DNA of 64,000 nucleotides from Pseudomonas fragi (GTDB lineage Bacteria > Pseudomonadota > Gammaproteobacteria > Pseudomonadales > Pseudomonadaceae), in contig NZ_CP104861.1 of assembly GCF_025426255.1 (NCBI RefSeq), positions 5,225,196 through 5,289,195 of the forward strand, read 5' to 3'. The first letter of the stretch is position 1. Each line of letters opens with the position of its first letter. Made by a program: the position numbers and the translations under genes. Below the pieces are notes generated by a model that was not told where the DNA came from, made no database searches, and saw only the letters and a program-made list of their open reading frames with translations. This document shows positions 31,338-40,156 of the stretch, in pieces.

Positions 31338-33254
31338 TTACTCCGAGGCCTCCTTCAGCGCCATCAGTGGTTCATGAAACCGCAGTAAACGACCTGCGTT
31401 GCCCAGCACCAATAACGTGCTGAGGTTATGCAGTACAGCAGCAATCATCGCGCCCGCCGCGCCCAACCAACCAAACGCAGCGGCAGCCACAATGGCCAGA
31501 GTCCAACCCAGACCGATGATCACATTGACCTGCAAGGTGTGACGACATTCGCGGCTAAGGCGCACGCAGGTGCCCAAACGCCGCAAGTCGCTGCCAATCA
31601 AAACAATGTCCGAGGATGCCAGCGCGATATCGGCACCGCCTGCGCCCATGGCTACCCCGACCACACCGGCCTTGAGCGCCAGCGAATCGTTGATGCCATC
31701 GCCCACTACCATAGGCCGAAAACCGTTGTCGATTTCGCTCAGGACACGCTCAAGTTTGTCTTCGGGTAGTGCCTGGGCCTGGACTTCGCTGATGCCCACC
31801 TTGTGTGCCAAATGCTCAGCCACACTCAGCCGGTCACCGGTCAGCAACACCTGACGACCTAGCCCCAGCTCACGCAGTTCGCTCAACGCCAGTTGGGCTT
31901 CGGGTTTGATGCTGTCTGCCAACAGCAACCAACCGAGGAAGCGGCCATCAAGCGACAACCCGGCAATGGGTCCATCGTGCTCTGGCACGGCGCTCGTGGT
32001 GACACCCAGCAGGCGGAACAACTCGGGGCGGCCCAATGCCGCTTCGCCCTGCTCAGTGCTGGCAACAACACCCAACCCCTGACGCTCGCGAACATCCGTC
32101 AGGTTGAGCATTTGCTCGTGACTCACCAGACCGGCCAAGGCCCGGCTCACCGGGTGACTGCTGGCTGCGCCCAAACTGGCAGCCAGTTGGCGCAACGGTT
32201 GCTGCTGCGCCTCTTCAGTTTCAATCGCCTGCAGGCGCAAAGTGCCGTAAGTGAGGGTGCCGGTTTTATCCACCACTAACGAAGTGAGGTCTGCCAGCTC
32301 TTCAAGAAACGCCGAGCTGCGGATCAGAATACCGTGACGTGCAGCCACGGCAATTCCGGCAATCGCCGTGGCCGGTGCCGACAGCACCAGTGCGCAAGGG
32401 CACGCAGCCACCAACACCGCCAGCATCGCCTGGGCATCGTTGGTGATAAACCAGGTCACTGCCGCGATCATCAACACCAGCACCATATAGCCACCGGCAT
32501 AGCGCTCAAGCAGTCGGGTGATCGGTGGCTTGGCGCGCTCGGCGCTTTGCATCAGGGCGATGACTTTACCCAGCGTCGACTCCTCACCAGTACGCGTGAC
32601 TTGCACCCGCAGCAAACCATCAAGGTTGATTGCCCCGCCAAAGATCGGCATCCCGCTGCTGACCTCAAGCGGCACTGATTCACCGGTAATAGAAGCAGTG
32701 TCGAGACTGGCCTGCCCCGCCAGTACCAGTCCATCGGCGGGCACCCGGTCACCGGCACGTACCTCGACCTGATCGCCACTCTTGAGTGTGGCGTTGTCGA
32801 CTTCCAGCAAACTGCCGTCAGCCTGAAACAAACGTGCCTGACTACGGGTCAGTTTGCCCAGTGCGTGGATCGCTTCCTGGGAGCCGATCACGCTGCGCTC
32901 TTCAAGTACATGGCCGAAAATCATGATGATCGGCAACAGGGCTGCCGTCAGCAAATCGCCAGTGGCCCAAGCACCGAGCATGGCCAAGGCAATCAGTTGG
33001 TCGGTGATCCCATGCAGGCTCGGGTAGCGCAGGCTGTACCAGGCCGAACGCATCACCGGCACGGCCACCAATAATGACGCGACTCCAAGCAACAACTGAC
33101 TGACGCCGATTTGTGCAGGCATCAGCCAGCGCCACACCAGCCCCAAACCCAACAAACCCAGTGCCAGCATGGCCAAGGTCAGTTGGCGCGCTGCGCTACG
33201 TTGCTCGGCGCTGGTCAGCAAGCTGACGGCGGGTTGAGTGGCGGACGTACTCAT
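31338..33254 (-). CDS. P1B-type heavy-metal ATPase without N-terminal metal domain
   Basis: 638 residues. Membrane segments at about 25-45, 50-70, 85-120, 255-275 and 280-310; CPC ion motif in AACPCALVLSAPA; TGES actuator (ITGESVPLE); DKTGTLT phosphorylation site; SSHPVSRAL (HP locus); GDGINDS hinge; final segment HNLSTLLVLGNAGRLL, similar to zinc/cadmium/cobalt P1B-2 or P1B-4 ATPases. No heavy-metal-associated domain and no Cys/His-rich tail is present, so metal capture may be done by a partner. Start overlaps the stop of the upstream SPFH gene by four bases, last gene of a four-gene operon. Ends 84 bases from oriented cfaB promoter region. Confidence 0.88.
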   Translation of the reverse strand: MSTSATQPAVSLLTSAEQRSAARQLTLAMLALGLLGLGLVWRWLMPAQIGVSQLLLGVASLLVAVPVMRSAWYSLRYPSLHGITDQLIALAMLGAWATGDLLTAALLPIIMIFGHVLEERSVIGSQEAIHALGKLTRSQARLFQADGSLLEVDNATLKSGDQVEVRAGDRVPADGLVLAGQASLDTASITGESVPLEVSSGMPIFGGAINLDGLLRVQVTRTGEESTLGKVIALMQSAERAKPPITRLLERYAGGYMVLVLMIAAVTWFITNDAQAMLAVLVAACPCALVLSAPATAIAGIAVAARHGILIRSSAFLEELADLTSLVVDKTGTLTYGTLRLQAIETEEAQQQPLRQLAASLGAASSHPVSRALAGLVSHEQMLNLTDVRERQGLGVVASTEQGEAALGRPELFRLLGVTTSAVPEHDGPIAGLSLDGRFLGWLLLADSIKPEAQLALSELRELGLGRQVLLTGDRLSVAEHLAHKVGISEVQAQALPEDKLERVLSEIDNGFRPMVVGDGINDSLALKAGVVGVAMGAGGADIALASSDIVLIGSDLRRLGTCVRLSRECRHTLQVNVIIGLGWTLAIVAAAAFGWLGAAGAMIAAVLHNLSTLLVLGNAGRLLRFHEPLMALKEASE

Positions 33255-34309
33255 TGTTCGGCTCCCTGAATAATCAGGCGGGAATCATCGTTAGGGTCGA
33301 CGCTGGTGACAGATCCGGCTTGGCCCAGAATTTTCGGCATGCGTTCGCGGTACAGACGCAACATCAAATCCGGGTCGTTACCGGCCTGCTGCACCTTGGC
33401 CAAATTGAGGATTGTGGACGTGTCCGCCTGAGCCTTGGCCAGGCGTTCACTGGCTTGGGCCTGAGCCTGCTCGACACTGCGGTCGGCCTGTTGCGTAGCC
33501 GATTGAGTCACTTTGGCGGCTTCGTTGCGAGCAGCTGCCACCGCTTGTTCGGCCTGCTGGCTGGCAGTCAGTACCGCGTTGAAGGCATTCACCGCCGGGC
33601 CCGGCAAACTGGATTGCACATCCACTCGTACCACTTCCAGTCCAAGGCCCTGCCCTGTCGCCTTCAGGCCCGCAAGTTGCTGATTGATACCCTGCACCAA
33701 ATCACCGCGCAGGCGCTCGCGGCGTTCAGCCGCCTGGCTGTCGCTGCCAATCAGTTCGGGGCGCGCCACCAGAATCGTATCCAGGTCACGTGCAGCCGTC
33801 AGGGCTACGGCGCTGCGCGTAACCAACCGGTCCAGCGCGGGCAAAACATGCTCTCCCTGCAGCACAAACGCATAAGGTTCAGTGACGTTGTAAAACACCC
33901 GCACATCCAGTTGCACCACGCCCGCATCACCGGTCAGCAAATACCCGGAACCGGCCAACGCATCGTTGATCGGCGTGGCAAACGAGGCCACTCGGTCGGC
34001 CTGTAACGCAACATCCGAACGCAGCAGGTTTTCAATCCGGCGCTCACTTACACGGTCGGCTGCCGGGACAATCACCACTTGCTCGAAGGGCCTTGGCCAG
34101 GCCAGCAACAAACCGGAATTCTGGATACGATCCAGCGCGCCCATCCGCAACACCACCGCGCGATTTTGCGGATCGATCTGGCGCACATTGGAAAACCCCC
34201 AGGCCAGCGCAGCGACAACAGTCACCGCGTACAAGCCCAGAAAAGCCAGACGGCCGGCTTGCTGCCACGGGCTACTGACCCCGTTTATCTCGTCAGGTGC
34301 CTGGTTCAT
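33251..34309 (-). CDS. HflK-like SPFH-domain membrane protein
   Basis: 352 residues. One membrane segment (about 20-40, LAFLGLYAVTVVAALAWGF), then an SPFH/prohibitin domain (NVRQIDPQNRAVVLRMGAL, residues 41-230) and a coiled, Ala/Gln-rich region (240-310). Annotated in related genomes as protease modulator HflK, but true hflKC sits elsewhere (near hflX), so this is a paralogue. SPFH proteins assemble into membrane microdomain rings. Start and stop overlap its neighbours by four bases, showing tight translational coupling to both the HflC-like gene and the ATPase. Confidence 0.85.
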   Translation of the reverse strand: MNQAPDEINGVSSPWQQAGRLAFLGLYAVTVVAALAWGFSNVRQIDPQNRAVVLRMGALDRIQNSGLLLAWPRPFEQVVIVPAADRVSERRIENLLRSDVALQADRVASFATPINDALAGSGYLLTGDAGVVQLDVRVFYNVTEPYAFVLQGEHVLPALDRLVTRSAVALTAARDLDTILVARPELIGSDSQAAERRERLRGDLVQGINQQLAGLKATGQGLGLEVVRVDVQSSLPGPAVNAFNAVLTASQQAEQAVAAARNEAAKVTQSATQQADRSVEQAQAQASERLAKAQADTSTILNLAKVQQAGNDPDLMLRLYRERMPKILGQAGSVTSVDPNDDSRLIIQGAEQ

Positions 34310-35322
34310 GGCTGCGACCCAGCCGGCGCGCCAAGCTTCGGAGGACCGTCGACCAGTACTCGAAACGGCGCAGCATCTGTGCGCAAAATAATTTTAGTGC
34401 CTGGATTGATCATCGTCCCCAGCGTATCGAGGGAGCGCAGTTCGTTGTACAGCGCCGGCGAACTGGCATAAGCGCGACCGTAAATCTGCGCCGCTTCGAC
34501 CCGCGATTGGGTTTCAATATCAGCGGCCTTGATGCTGGCATCGGCCTGCAAAATTCGCGCATCACGCTCGGCAGCAGAGCGAATTTGCGCCGCTTCACGT
34601 TTGCCCACAGCAGTGCGTTCGGTGGCAATAGTTTCGCGTTCCGCACGCATGCGATCAACCGTGGCCGTGAGCGTGACTGACGGCAAGGTCAGCCGCTCCA
34701 CGCCAACCTGCAAGACGCGCACACCATAAGTGCTGAGTAATTGCTGTTCGATTTGCTGGCGCAACTGTGCTTCGAAGTCAGCAATTTTGACTTGGCTGGC
34801 ATCAGTATTGACCAGGCTTGAGAGATCGAAACTGGCAGCCGTGGTTTCCAGCGCAGAGCCGACAAAGGTTCGAATCTGCCGCGCTGCTTCGTCTGGCTGA
34901 TTTTGCACCGCTCGCATAAAGCGTTGCACATTCTCGGCATCCGGCTGTACCTGCCAGGCCACATAGGCCTGCACGATAATCCGTAAGCCGTCGCGAGTGC
35001 CCACGTCTTGCAGGCCACTGGAAGTGGTGCGCAAACGCAAATCCACCGGTACGCTGACTTCAAACGGTGCCGGCCAGCGCCAGCCCAGCCCGGGCTCAAG
35101 CAGCACCCTGGCTGGGTTGCCAAAGCGGGTGATTACCGTCGCTTCGCCGGAGCGTACTTGCACCAGGCTCGCGGCTGCGATGGCAAACAACACCAGCAAC
35201 GCCGCCCAGCCCATTCGCCGCCATGGAAATGGCCCAGGCTCATGGACATCGCCATGGGCATGACCGTGATGGGAGCAACCATGATGATGGCCGCTGTGAT
35301 CGTGTGAGTGTGATTGAGTCAA
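34306..35322 (-). CDS. HflC-like SPFH protein with histidine-rich N-terminal tail
   Basis: 338 residues. The first 27 residues include 11 His and one Cys, a likely metal-binding tail facing the cytoplasm if the topology is N-in. A membrane segment follows (about 36-54, MGWAALLVLFAIAAASLVQV), then the SPFH domain (SGEATVITRFGNPARVLLEPG onward) and a coiled-coil stretch (235-290). The His tail is not a feature of canonical HflC, which modulates FtsH. Eleven bases separate it from the upstream large SPFH gene. It may hand metal to the operon's P-type ATPase. Confidence 0.85.
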   Translation of the reverse strand: MTQSHSHDHSGHHHGCSHHGHAHGDVHEPGPFPWRRMGWAALLVLFAIAAASLVQVRSGEATVITRFGNPARVLLEPGLGWRWPAPFEVSVPVDLRLRTTSSGLQDVGTRDGLRIIVQAYVAWQVQPDAENVQRFMRAVQNQPDEAARQIRTFVGSALETTAASFDLSSLVNTDASQVKIADFEAQLRQQIEQQLLSTYGVRVLQVGVERLTLPSVTLTATVDRMRAERETIATERTAVGKREAAQIRSAAERDARILQADASIKAADIETQSRVEAAQIYGRAYASSPALYNELRSLDTLGTMINPGTKIILRTDAAPFRVLVDGPPKLGAPAGSQP

Positions 35323-35333
35323 AACAGTGCTCC

Positions 35334-37271
35334 TTACTGAGCAGCTTTACGCGGCGCGACAGGATCGGCCGGCAGCGTGAAAGAACGCAGGTCGAGGGTC
35401 GGCGCGCTGCTGCCCCCAAGGCGATGGTCGAGGATCAGCAGTTTGGCGTTGTTCAGCCCTAGGCTTAACTGGCTCAAATACTGCTCCAGCAGGAACGCAT
35501 GACCGGCACGGTCGTAGGCTTTTTGTTCGGCGCCAAAGCGCAGGTCGGCCGTCTGTGCGGTGGCGTTTACTTCACGCGCCAGCGCATGGCTCTGGTCCAG
35601 CAAGATGCTGGCCTGTAATTGCGCGACGTTGCTTTGCTCGCTCGCCGCCCCTCGCTCACGGGCAATCAGGGCCTGTGCACTGATTTGTGCAGCCTGCACA
35701 CCGTGATAGGCATTAGCTGCACCGGCCGGTGGATGGATAGCTTCAACCACGGTAGCGAGAATTTCGACCCCGCTATCGAGCGTATCCAGATCGGCCTGAA
35801 CGGCGCGGCCGATGTCATCGGCCAACGCACTGCGCTGCTCGCCCAACACACCATCAAGCGTACGCGAAGCAAAGTCGTGCACCAGAATCCGGCTTGCGGT
35901 ACTGCGAATCAACGTCGGTACATCGGCGCTGTGATAAGTGGCCGCAATGGCGGCGTGGTCGCTAAGACCAATGCGATACACAAAGCGTATGTCCATGTTG
36001 ACGATCTGAAAGCCCTGCCGGTCGCCGCTATCGCTGGCAATCACCTGGGATTTGTCATTCACATGAGTGGCATCCCACAGCCGGTTGGCTGTGATCGGCG
36101 GCAAGCCATCAGCAGGCGTGAGCAATGGATCGGTGCTCGACTCTGTACCTGTGGCCAGCTCATGCACCACACCATTTTCCACCGCCAGCACGCGACCCAA
36201 TGGCCAAGGCAAGCCTGCGTGCAAACCAGGGCCTAGTACTTCCACTGGCTTACCGAAGCGCTCATAAATTCCTCGACCTTGCAGAGGAATTTCATTCACA
36301 CCGCTCAATGCCCAGCCGACGGCAACAACCACTGCCAAGACCGGGAAGAACGCTTTGCGCATGTAGGTAAATGCCCAGATTTGGCGCAAGTCGATCCCGA
36401 ACCGGTTATGCAATTCGTGCTGCAGCGCCAGCAATGGTTGAGGCGGCCAACGCAACATGCCTGCGACAAAACTTTGCCCGATCATGCGCGGCTCAAGTTT
36501 GTCGCGACGTGGGCTGAACAACGCCGCTATCGCACGCAGGATCAACTCAATCGCCACTGCCGCAGGCAACAACCCAGTCAACACGGCCAAGCGGGCTGGC
36601 CACTGTGCATCGTCGCTACTGAATAACAGGCACACGGCGCTCAGTAGAAGACACAAAATGGGCACGCGAACCAGCGGCGCCAGCAAACGAGCTTCGGGCC
36701 ATTGAGCGAGTTGTTGCTGCGCCAAGTAGCGCTCGAACACCAGCAGCGCAAACGCGAGCAGAACCGCAATACCAGCCGCAATGCTGCCCCATACACCCAA
36801 CGCCACACCCGGCAATGCCAGGTTCCAGGTGTGTTGCACACTCCACCAGGCCGCGCCGCCAACACCTGCAAGCCACAAGACCGGCGCCCCGATTGTGGCC
36901 AACAAACGTAGCGCCCCTGTATTGATCCGTTGGCTCAAGCGGTCAAAGCCACTTGATGGCTCAGGGTGCGTGATCTCGGTTACAGCGCTCGGTAGCGGGT
37001 TGAATGCGTTGCGGCGCCAGTCCGCGACCCAATAAGCCGACTGGGAACCTGCCGCCAGCACCAGCAAGGCTGCCGCATTGTTGCCCAGTAGGACCGGCCA
37101 CAACGATTCCGATGAGAACAGGCTAATAAAAAATGCCAGCGCCCATGCCGCAATGGCTAAAACCGCCAGCAACACCCCCAGTTGGTAGAGCTGACGAGCC
37201 TGTGCAGAGGCACTTTGAAAACGAGGCAAAGACTCAAGCCTCTCCTCCTCGGCATCTAAATCGACGCGCAT
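35334..37271 (-). CDS. Large multi-spanning HflK-like SPFH protein
   Basis: 645 residues from ATG 37271, with GAGAG upstream (GTG 37283 is the outer alternative). Unlike HflK it has about six or seven hydrophobic segments in the first 345 residues (for example 40-60, 70-90, 130-155, 170-190, 210-240, 325-345) before the SPFH domain (IPLQGRGIYERFGKPVEVLGPG..., 350-560) and a C-terminal coiled region. First gene of the operon. The combination suggests a membrane-embedded scaffold. Exact segment borders are estimates by eye. Confidence 0.8.
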   Translation of the reverse strand: MRVDLDAEEERLESLPRFQSASAQARQLYQLGVLLAVLAIAAWALAFFISLFSSESLWPVLLGNNAAALLVLAAGSQSAYWVADWRRNAFNPLPSAVTEITHPEPSSGFDRLSQRINTGALRLLATIGAPVLWLAGVGGAAWWSVQHTWNLALPGVALGVWGSIAAGIAVLLAFALLVFERYLAQQQLAQWPEARLLAPLVRVPILCLLLSAVCLLFSSDDAQWPARLAVLTGLLPAAVAIELILRAIAALFSPRRDKLEPRMIGQSFVAGMLRWPPQPLLALQHELHNRFGIDLRQIWAFTYMRKAFFPVLAVVVAVGWALSGVNEIPLQGRGIYERFGKPVEVLGPGLHAGLPWPLGRVLAVENGVVHELATGTESSTDPLLTPADGLPPITANRLWDATHVNDKSQVIASDSGDRQGFQIVNMDIRFVYRIGLSDHAAIAATYHSADVPTLIRSTASRILVHDFASRTLDGVLGEQRSALADDIGRAVQADLDTLDSGVEILATVVEAIHPPAGAANAYHGVQAAQISAQALIARERGAASEQSNVAQLQASILLDQSHALAREVNATAQTADLRFGAEQKAYDRAGHAFLLEQYLSQLSLGLNNAKLLILDHRLGGSSAPTLDLRSFTLPADPVAPRKAAQ

Positions 37272-37375
37272 GGAAACTCTCACTTATGAAATATCTAGTA
37301 ACGATATCGCAGAAATGATGAAACTTATGTCCAGCTTACGGATTCTTCATCTTGGCTTGAAAACAGCACGCTGAA

Positions 37376-37468
37376 CCTGTGGGGGCCGGGCTGGCCCGCG
37401 ATGCAGGCAACACCAGGCATCTGCCTGATCGCGGTGATGGCATCGCGGGCAAGCCACGCTCCCACAGG
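37376..37468. repeat. REP-type inverted pair
   Basis: CCTGTGGGGGCCGGGCTGGC... (37376-37403) faces ...CAAGCCACGCTCCCACAGG (37441-37468). It lies between the SPFH operon start and the serine hydrolase stop. Confidence 0.8.
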
Positions 37469-37490
37469 GGGGTGGGTTTGTTCAGCGAAA

Positions 37491-38825
37491 TCAGTTCGGG
37501 TGGGCGATCAGATGCTTTGCCAAGGCTTCAAATGCCGGAATGGTCACCGGATCGTTGGCCGAGTTACTGGCAATCGGATTGGACGCATAACGAACAATGA
37601 CCATCTCGGCTTTCGGGTCGATGTAGGTACGTTGACCGTAAACACCGCGAGCCATAAAGGCACCGTCGGCGTTGTGCGTCACCCACCACATATCGCGATA
37701 ACTGCCGCCTTTGAGCAAGTCATAGCCGCCCTTGGCAAAGGCGGCTTTATCGCCGCCGGCACGGATCTCATCGACGACCGCCTTGGGCACGATTTGCTGG
37801 CCCAGGTACTGGCCATCGTTGCGGATCATTTCGCCAAATCGCGCCATATCACGCAGCCCGGTGTTCAAACCACCGCCTGCAAACGGAGTGCCTATGGAGT
37901 CGACGGTGAAATAAGCATCCTGTTCAGCGCCGATGCGCTGCCAGATTTTTTCGGACAACAACTGCGCAACATTGCGCCCTGTCACCCGTGCAATCACCCA
38001 ACCCAGTACATCGGTATTCACTGTTTTATAAGCGAAGGCCTGACCGTGCTCCCCTTCTGGCTCCACCGTCTGCAAATATTCCATGTAGCTTTGCGGGCCG
38101 GTGTAGTCCTTGGGTTTTGGCAGTGGATTGCCCGCCTGCGCATGCTTCCATACTTCAGCGTTGGGGTCGGCATAGTCTTCGCTGTATTTAAGCCCCGTGG
38201 TCATATCCAGCACCTGGCGCAAGGTGGCGTTGCCAAAGGCGGACTTAGCCAGTTCCGGCACATAGTCTGCGACTTTTTTATTGGCATCCAGCGTGCCATC
38301 GGCCACCAGCATGGCGCCCATCGTGCCCACAACTGACTTGGTCATCGACATTGCGCCGTGCTGACCCTCAGGGCTCAATACACCAAAAAAACGTTCATAA
38401 ATTATTTTTCCACGATGCAACACCACAATGCCGTCGGTGTAATTCGCCGCCAGTGACTGCTCCCATGTCATGGTCTGCTTGCTGCCCAGCGGCACGAAGG
38501 TCAACGCGTCGATGTCTGCGCGCAAGGTTCGCGCCAGCTGTACCGGAGCACCCAAGCCCCGGGACACATTGGTAGTGGGCATCAATTGGCGGAAGTTGGA
38601 AACGCTCCAGCGCATGGCCGGGAACTTGAAATAACTGCCATCGGCAAATCGAACAATACGATCGGGTGGCGGTGGCGCGCCGACCATCCAGCCCAACTTG
38701 GCAGGATCGCTGGCGGCGGCGTCAGGGTAAGTAGTTTTATCGGCGGCACAGGCAACTGAAACAGCCAAGCAAGAAAGTAAAAAAACCGCGCTGGTGCGGG
38801 CCGGTTTGAATAAATTTTTAAACAT
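37491..38825 (-). CDS. Secreted serine hydrolase, class C beta-lactamase fold (NylB-like)
   Basis: 444 residues. Signal peptide (positively charged start, SAVFLLSCLAVSVACA). Catalytic SxxK motif as SMTK (about residue 163), a Tyr-containing second motif in FAYKTVNTDVLGW, and a late MWWVTHN region in place of KTG. This arrangement fits the beta-lactamase-related esterases and 6-aminohexanoate-oligomer hydrolases; natural substrate unknown. Located in the periplasm by its leader. It is the gene immediately downstream of a LysR gene on the same strand (95 bases). Confidence 0.83.
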   Translation of the reverse strand: MFKNLFKPARTSAVFLLSCLAVSVACAADKTTYPDAAASDPAKLGWMVGAPPPPDRIVRFADGSYFKFPAMRWSVSNFRQLMPTTNVSRGLGAPVQLARTLRADIDALTFVPLGSKQTMTWEQSLAANYTDGIVVLHRGKIIYERFFGVLSPEGQHGAMSMTKSVVGTMGAMLVADGTLDANKKVADYVPELAKSAFGNATLRQVLDMTTGLKYSEDYADPNAEVWKHAQAGNPLPKPKDYTGPQSYMEYLQTVEPEGEHGQAFAYKTVNTDVLGWVIARVTGRNVAQLLSEKIWQRIGAEQDAYFTVDSIGTPFAGGGLNTGLRDMARFGEMIRNDGQYLGQQIVPKAVVDEIRAGGDKAAFAKGGYDLLKGGSYRDMWWVTHNADGAFMARGVYGQRTYIDPKAEMVIVRYASNPIASNSANDPVTIPAFEALAKHLIAHPN

Positions 38826-38920
38826 CGAATAATCCTTTTCAGTTCAAGGCCGCACACCGCCTTGCGATAAAAACAGTAGCTATGTATAGCGCACCACAGG
38901 TTGTACTGCGGAAGTGAAAT

Positions 38921-39835
38921 TCAGATTTTTATTTTTTCGATCATTGCTTCCAGCTGATGAAAGTCACCGTGGATATTTCTTTCGCGGCTCCAGATCATGT
39001 CCAGAGTGAAGGTGGGGAAACCTGCTGGGGGTTTAAGAATTTTAATTTTTGGCGAGATATTCAACGTCGCGACTATTTTTTCCGGAACCACGATCAGGGC
39101 CGGAACCGCCGATAAAATATTAACCCCGGCGTGATAAGAGTTGGCCCGGGTAAAAATATTTCTCGTGCGCGCCTGCTTTTTTAACCAACCGTCTACCATG
39201 TTTTCTTCCGACAGCCACGGTGTCGGAAATACTTGCGCAGTTTCACAAAACTCATCGATATCCAGAGCGTTTTTCGGCTGATGCTTTGGCACGCTGGACA
39301 AGCACACAAAAGAATCTTCATTCAGGCTGCGATACTCCAGCAACGAATGCCGCTGGTGATAGCCGGGGCCGAAGCCAAAGCAGACGTCAGTGTCCAGGGC
39401 CAGCAAATCATTGATCGGCAACTCCTTGCCTAATCGGCTCACACTCAACGACCAGTTACGCCCGGCTGAATGCACTTGCTGCAACAAGGCAGGCAACATC
39501 AGGATTTCAAAATATTCAGGCGCGGTGATAGTCCATTGACGCAATACGCTGCTCTGCCCCGCCCCTTCTTTGGCGCACTGGTTAATGCACTGCATGATGT
39601 TCTGCAGATACGGCTTCATGGCCAGTACCCGCGCCGTGGGCTGCATGGCACCCTCGATGCTTTCGAACAATTTATCGTCGAAGCAGTGCCGGAGTTTTTT
39701 CAGGCTGTAACTGATACTCGACTGACTGAGATTTAAAATTTCTGAAACCCGCTTGGCGCTCCGATTTTCGATCAACAACAAAACAATCGAAACATCCTGC
39801 ATATCCAATTGTTTTAGAGCATTGGTGTAGAGCAT
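38921..39835 (-). CDS. LysR family transcriptional regulator
   Basis: 304 residues. Winged helix at about 15-60 (VLLLIENRSAKRVSEILNLS then QSSISYSLKKLRHCF), with a PBP2 effector domain (95-300). Codon use is AT-rich (ATTTTT, AAAATT runs) relative to the core genes, suggesting later acquisition. The likely targets are itself and the serine hydrolase gene downstream. Start fits QLDMQDVSIVL alternatives: the ATG at 39835 lies after GGAGG (minus strand) and is chosen. It resembles LeuO/NodD-type more than CynR-type; effector unknown. Confidence 0.82.
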   Translation of the reverse strand: MLYTNALKQLDMQDVSIVLLLIENRSAKRVSEILNLSQSSISYSLKKLRHCFDDKLFESIEGAMQPTARVLAMKPYLQNIMQCINQCAKEGAGQSSVLRQWTITAPEYFEILMLPALLQQVHSAGRNWSLSVSRLGKELPINDLLALDTDVCFGFGPGYHQRHSLLEYRSLNEDSFVCLSSVPKHQPKNALDIDEFCETAQVFPTPWLSEENMVDGWLKKQARTRNIFTRANSYHAGVNILSAVPALIVVPEKIVATLNISPKIKILKPPAGFPTFTLDMIWSRERNIHGDFHQLEAMIEKIKI

Positions 39836-39875
39836 GCCGCCTCCTTGCTGATGTTATCCACAGGCCAGAAACTAC

Positions 39876-39896
39876 TCGACCCGCAACGCGGGTCGA
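39876..39896. repeat. Inverted repeat TCGACCCGC-AAC-GCGGGTCGA
   Basis: Perfect nine-base arms with a three-base loop, near the LysR promoter. Could be an operator or a transcript-end hairpin; no T-run follows on either strand. Confidence 0.5.
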
Positions 39897-39911
39897 TTGG
39901 GTGCTGAGTTT

Positions 39912-39930
39912 AGAGAATTATAACTGTCGC
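39912..39930 (+). repeat. Left flanking copy of a 19-bp inverted repeat
   Basis: AGAGAATTATAACTGTCGC matches the inverse complement of 41234-41252 at 17 of 19 positions. A shorter copy, AAAACTGTCGCAA, follows at 39980-39992 in the same orientation. Confidence 0.65.
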
Positions 39931-40156
39931 GAAGAGTGCCCGTATTTCGGGGGCCTGCAACGTCCTGTATAGGAACCGCAAAACTGTCGCAACCACCCAA
40001 AAAGCTGGTTCGGGTTCGGCAAAACGATGGTTTCCACGGACTGTCTCGACCATTCGGCATTACTCGCGTTATGTCTTAAAATAGCCGGTTGCCGAAAGAA
40101 CCGTCATGGCCATAGCCATGAAGGGCTTTCATCCTTTACAAATAAGTGTGGTGAAG

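Larger units (their letters stand above)
39836..40156. other. 321-base non-coding stretch before the GNAT-Rnk gene
   Basis: No gene recognised. It holds a perfect DnaA box (39854-39862), a 9-bp-stem inverted repeat (39876-39896), one flanking inverted repeat copy (39912-39930) and an internal ACTGTCGC copy (39983-39990). Confidence 0.7.

Noticed and set aside
34306..35322. Canonical hflKC operon
   Set aside because: Genuine hflK-hflC lies after hflX in pseudomonads; here the genes have extra domains and are joined to a P-type ATPase.
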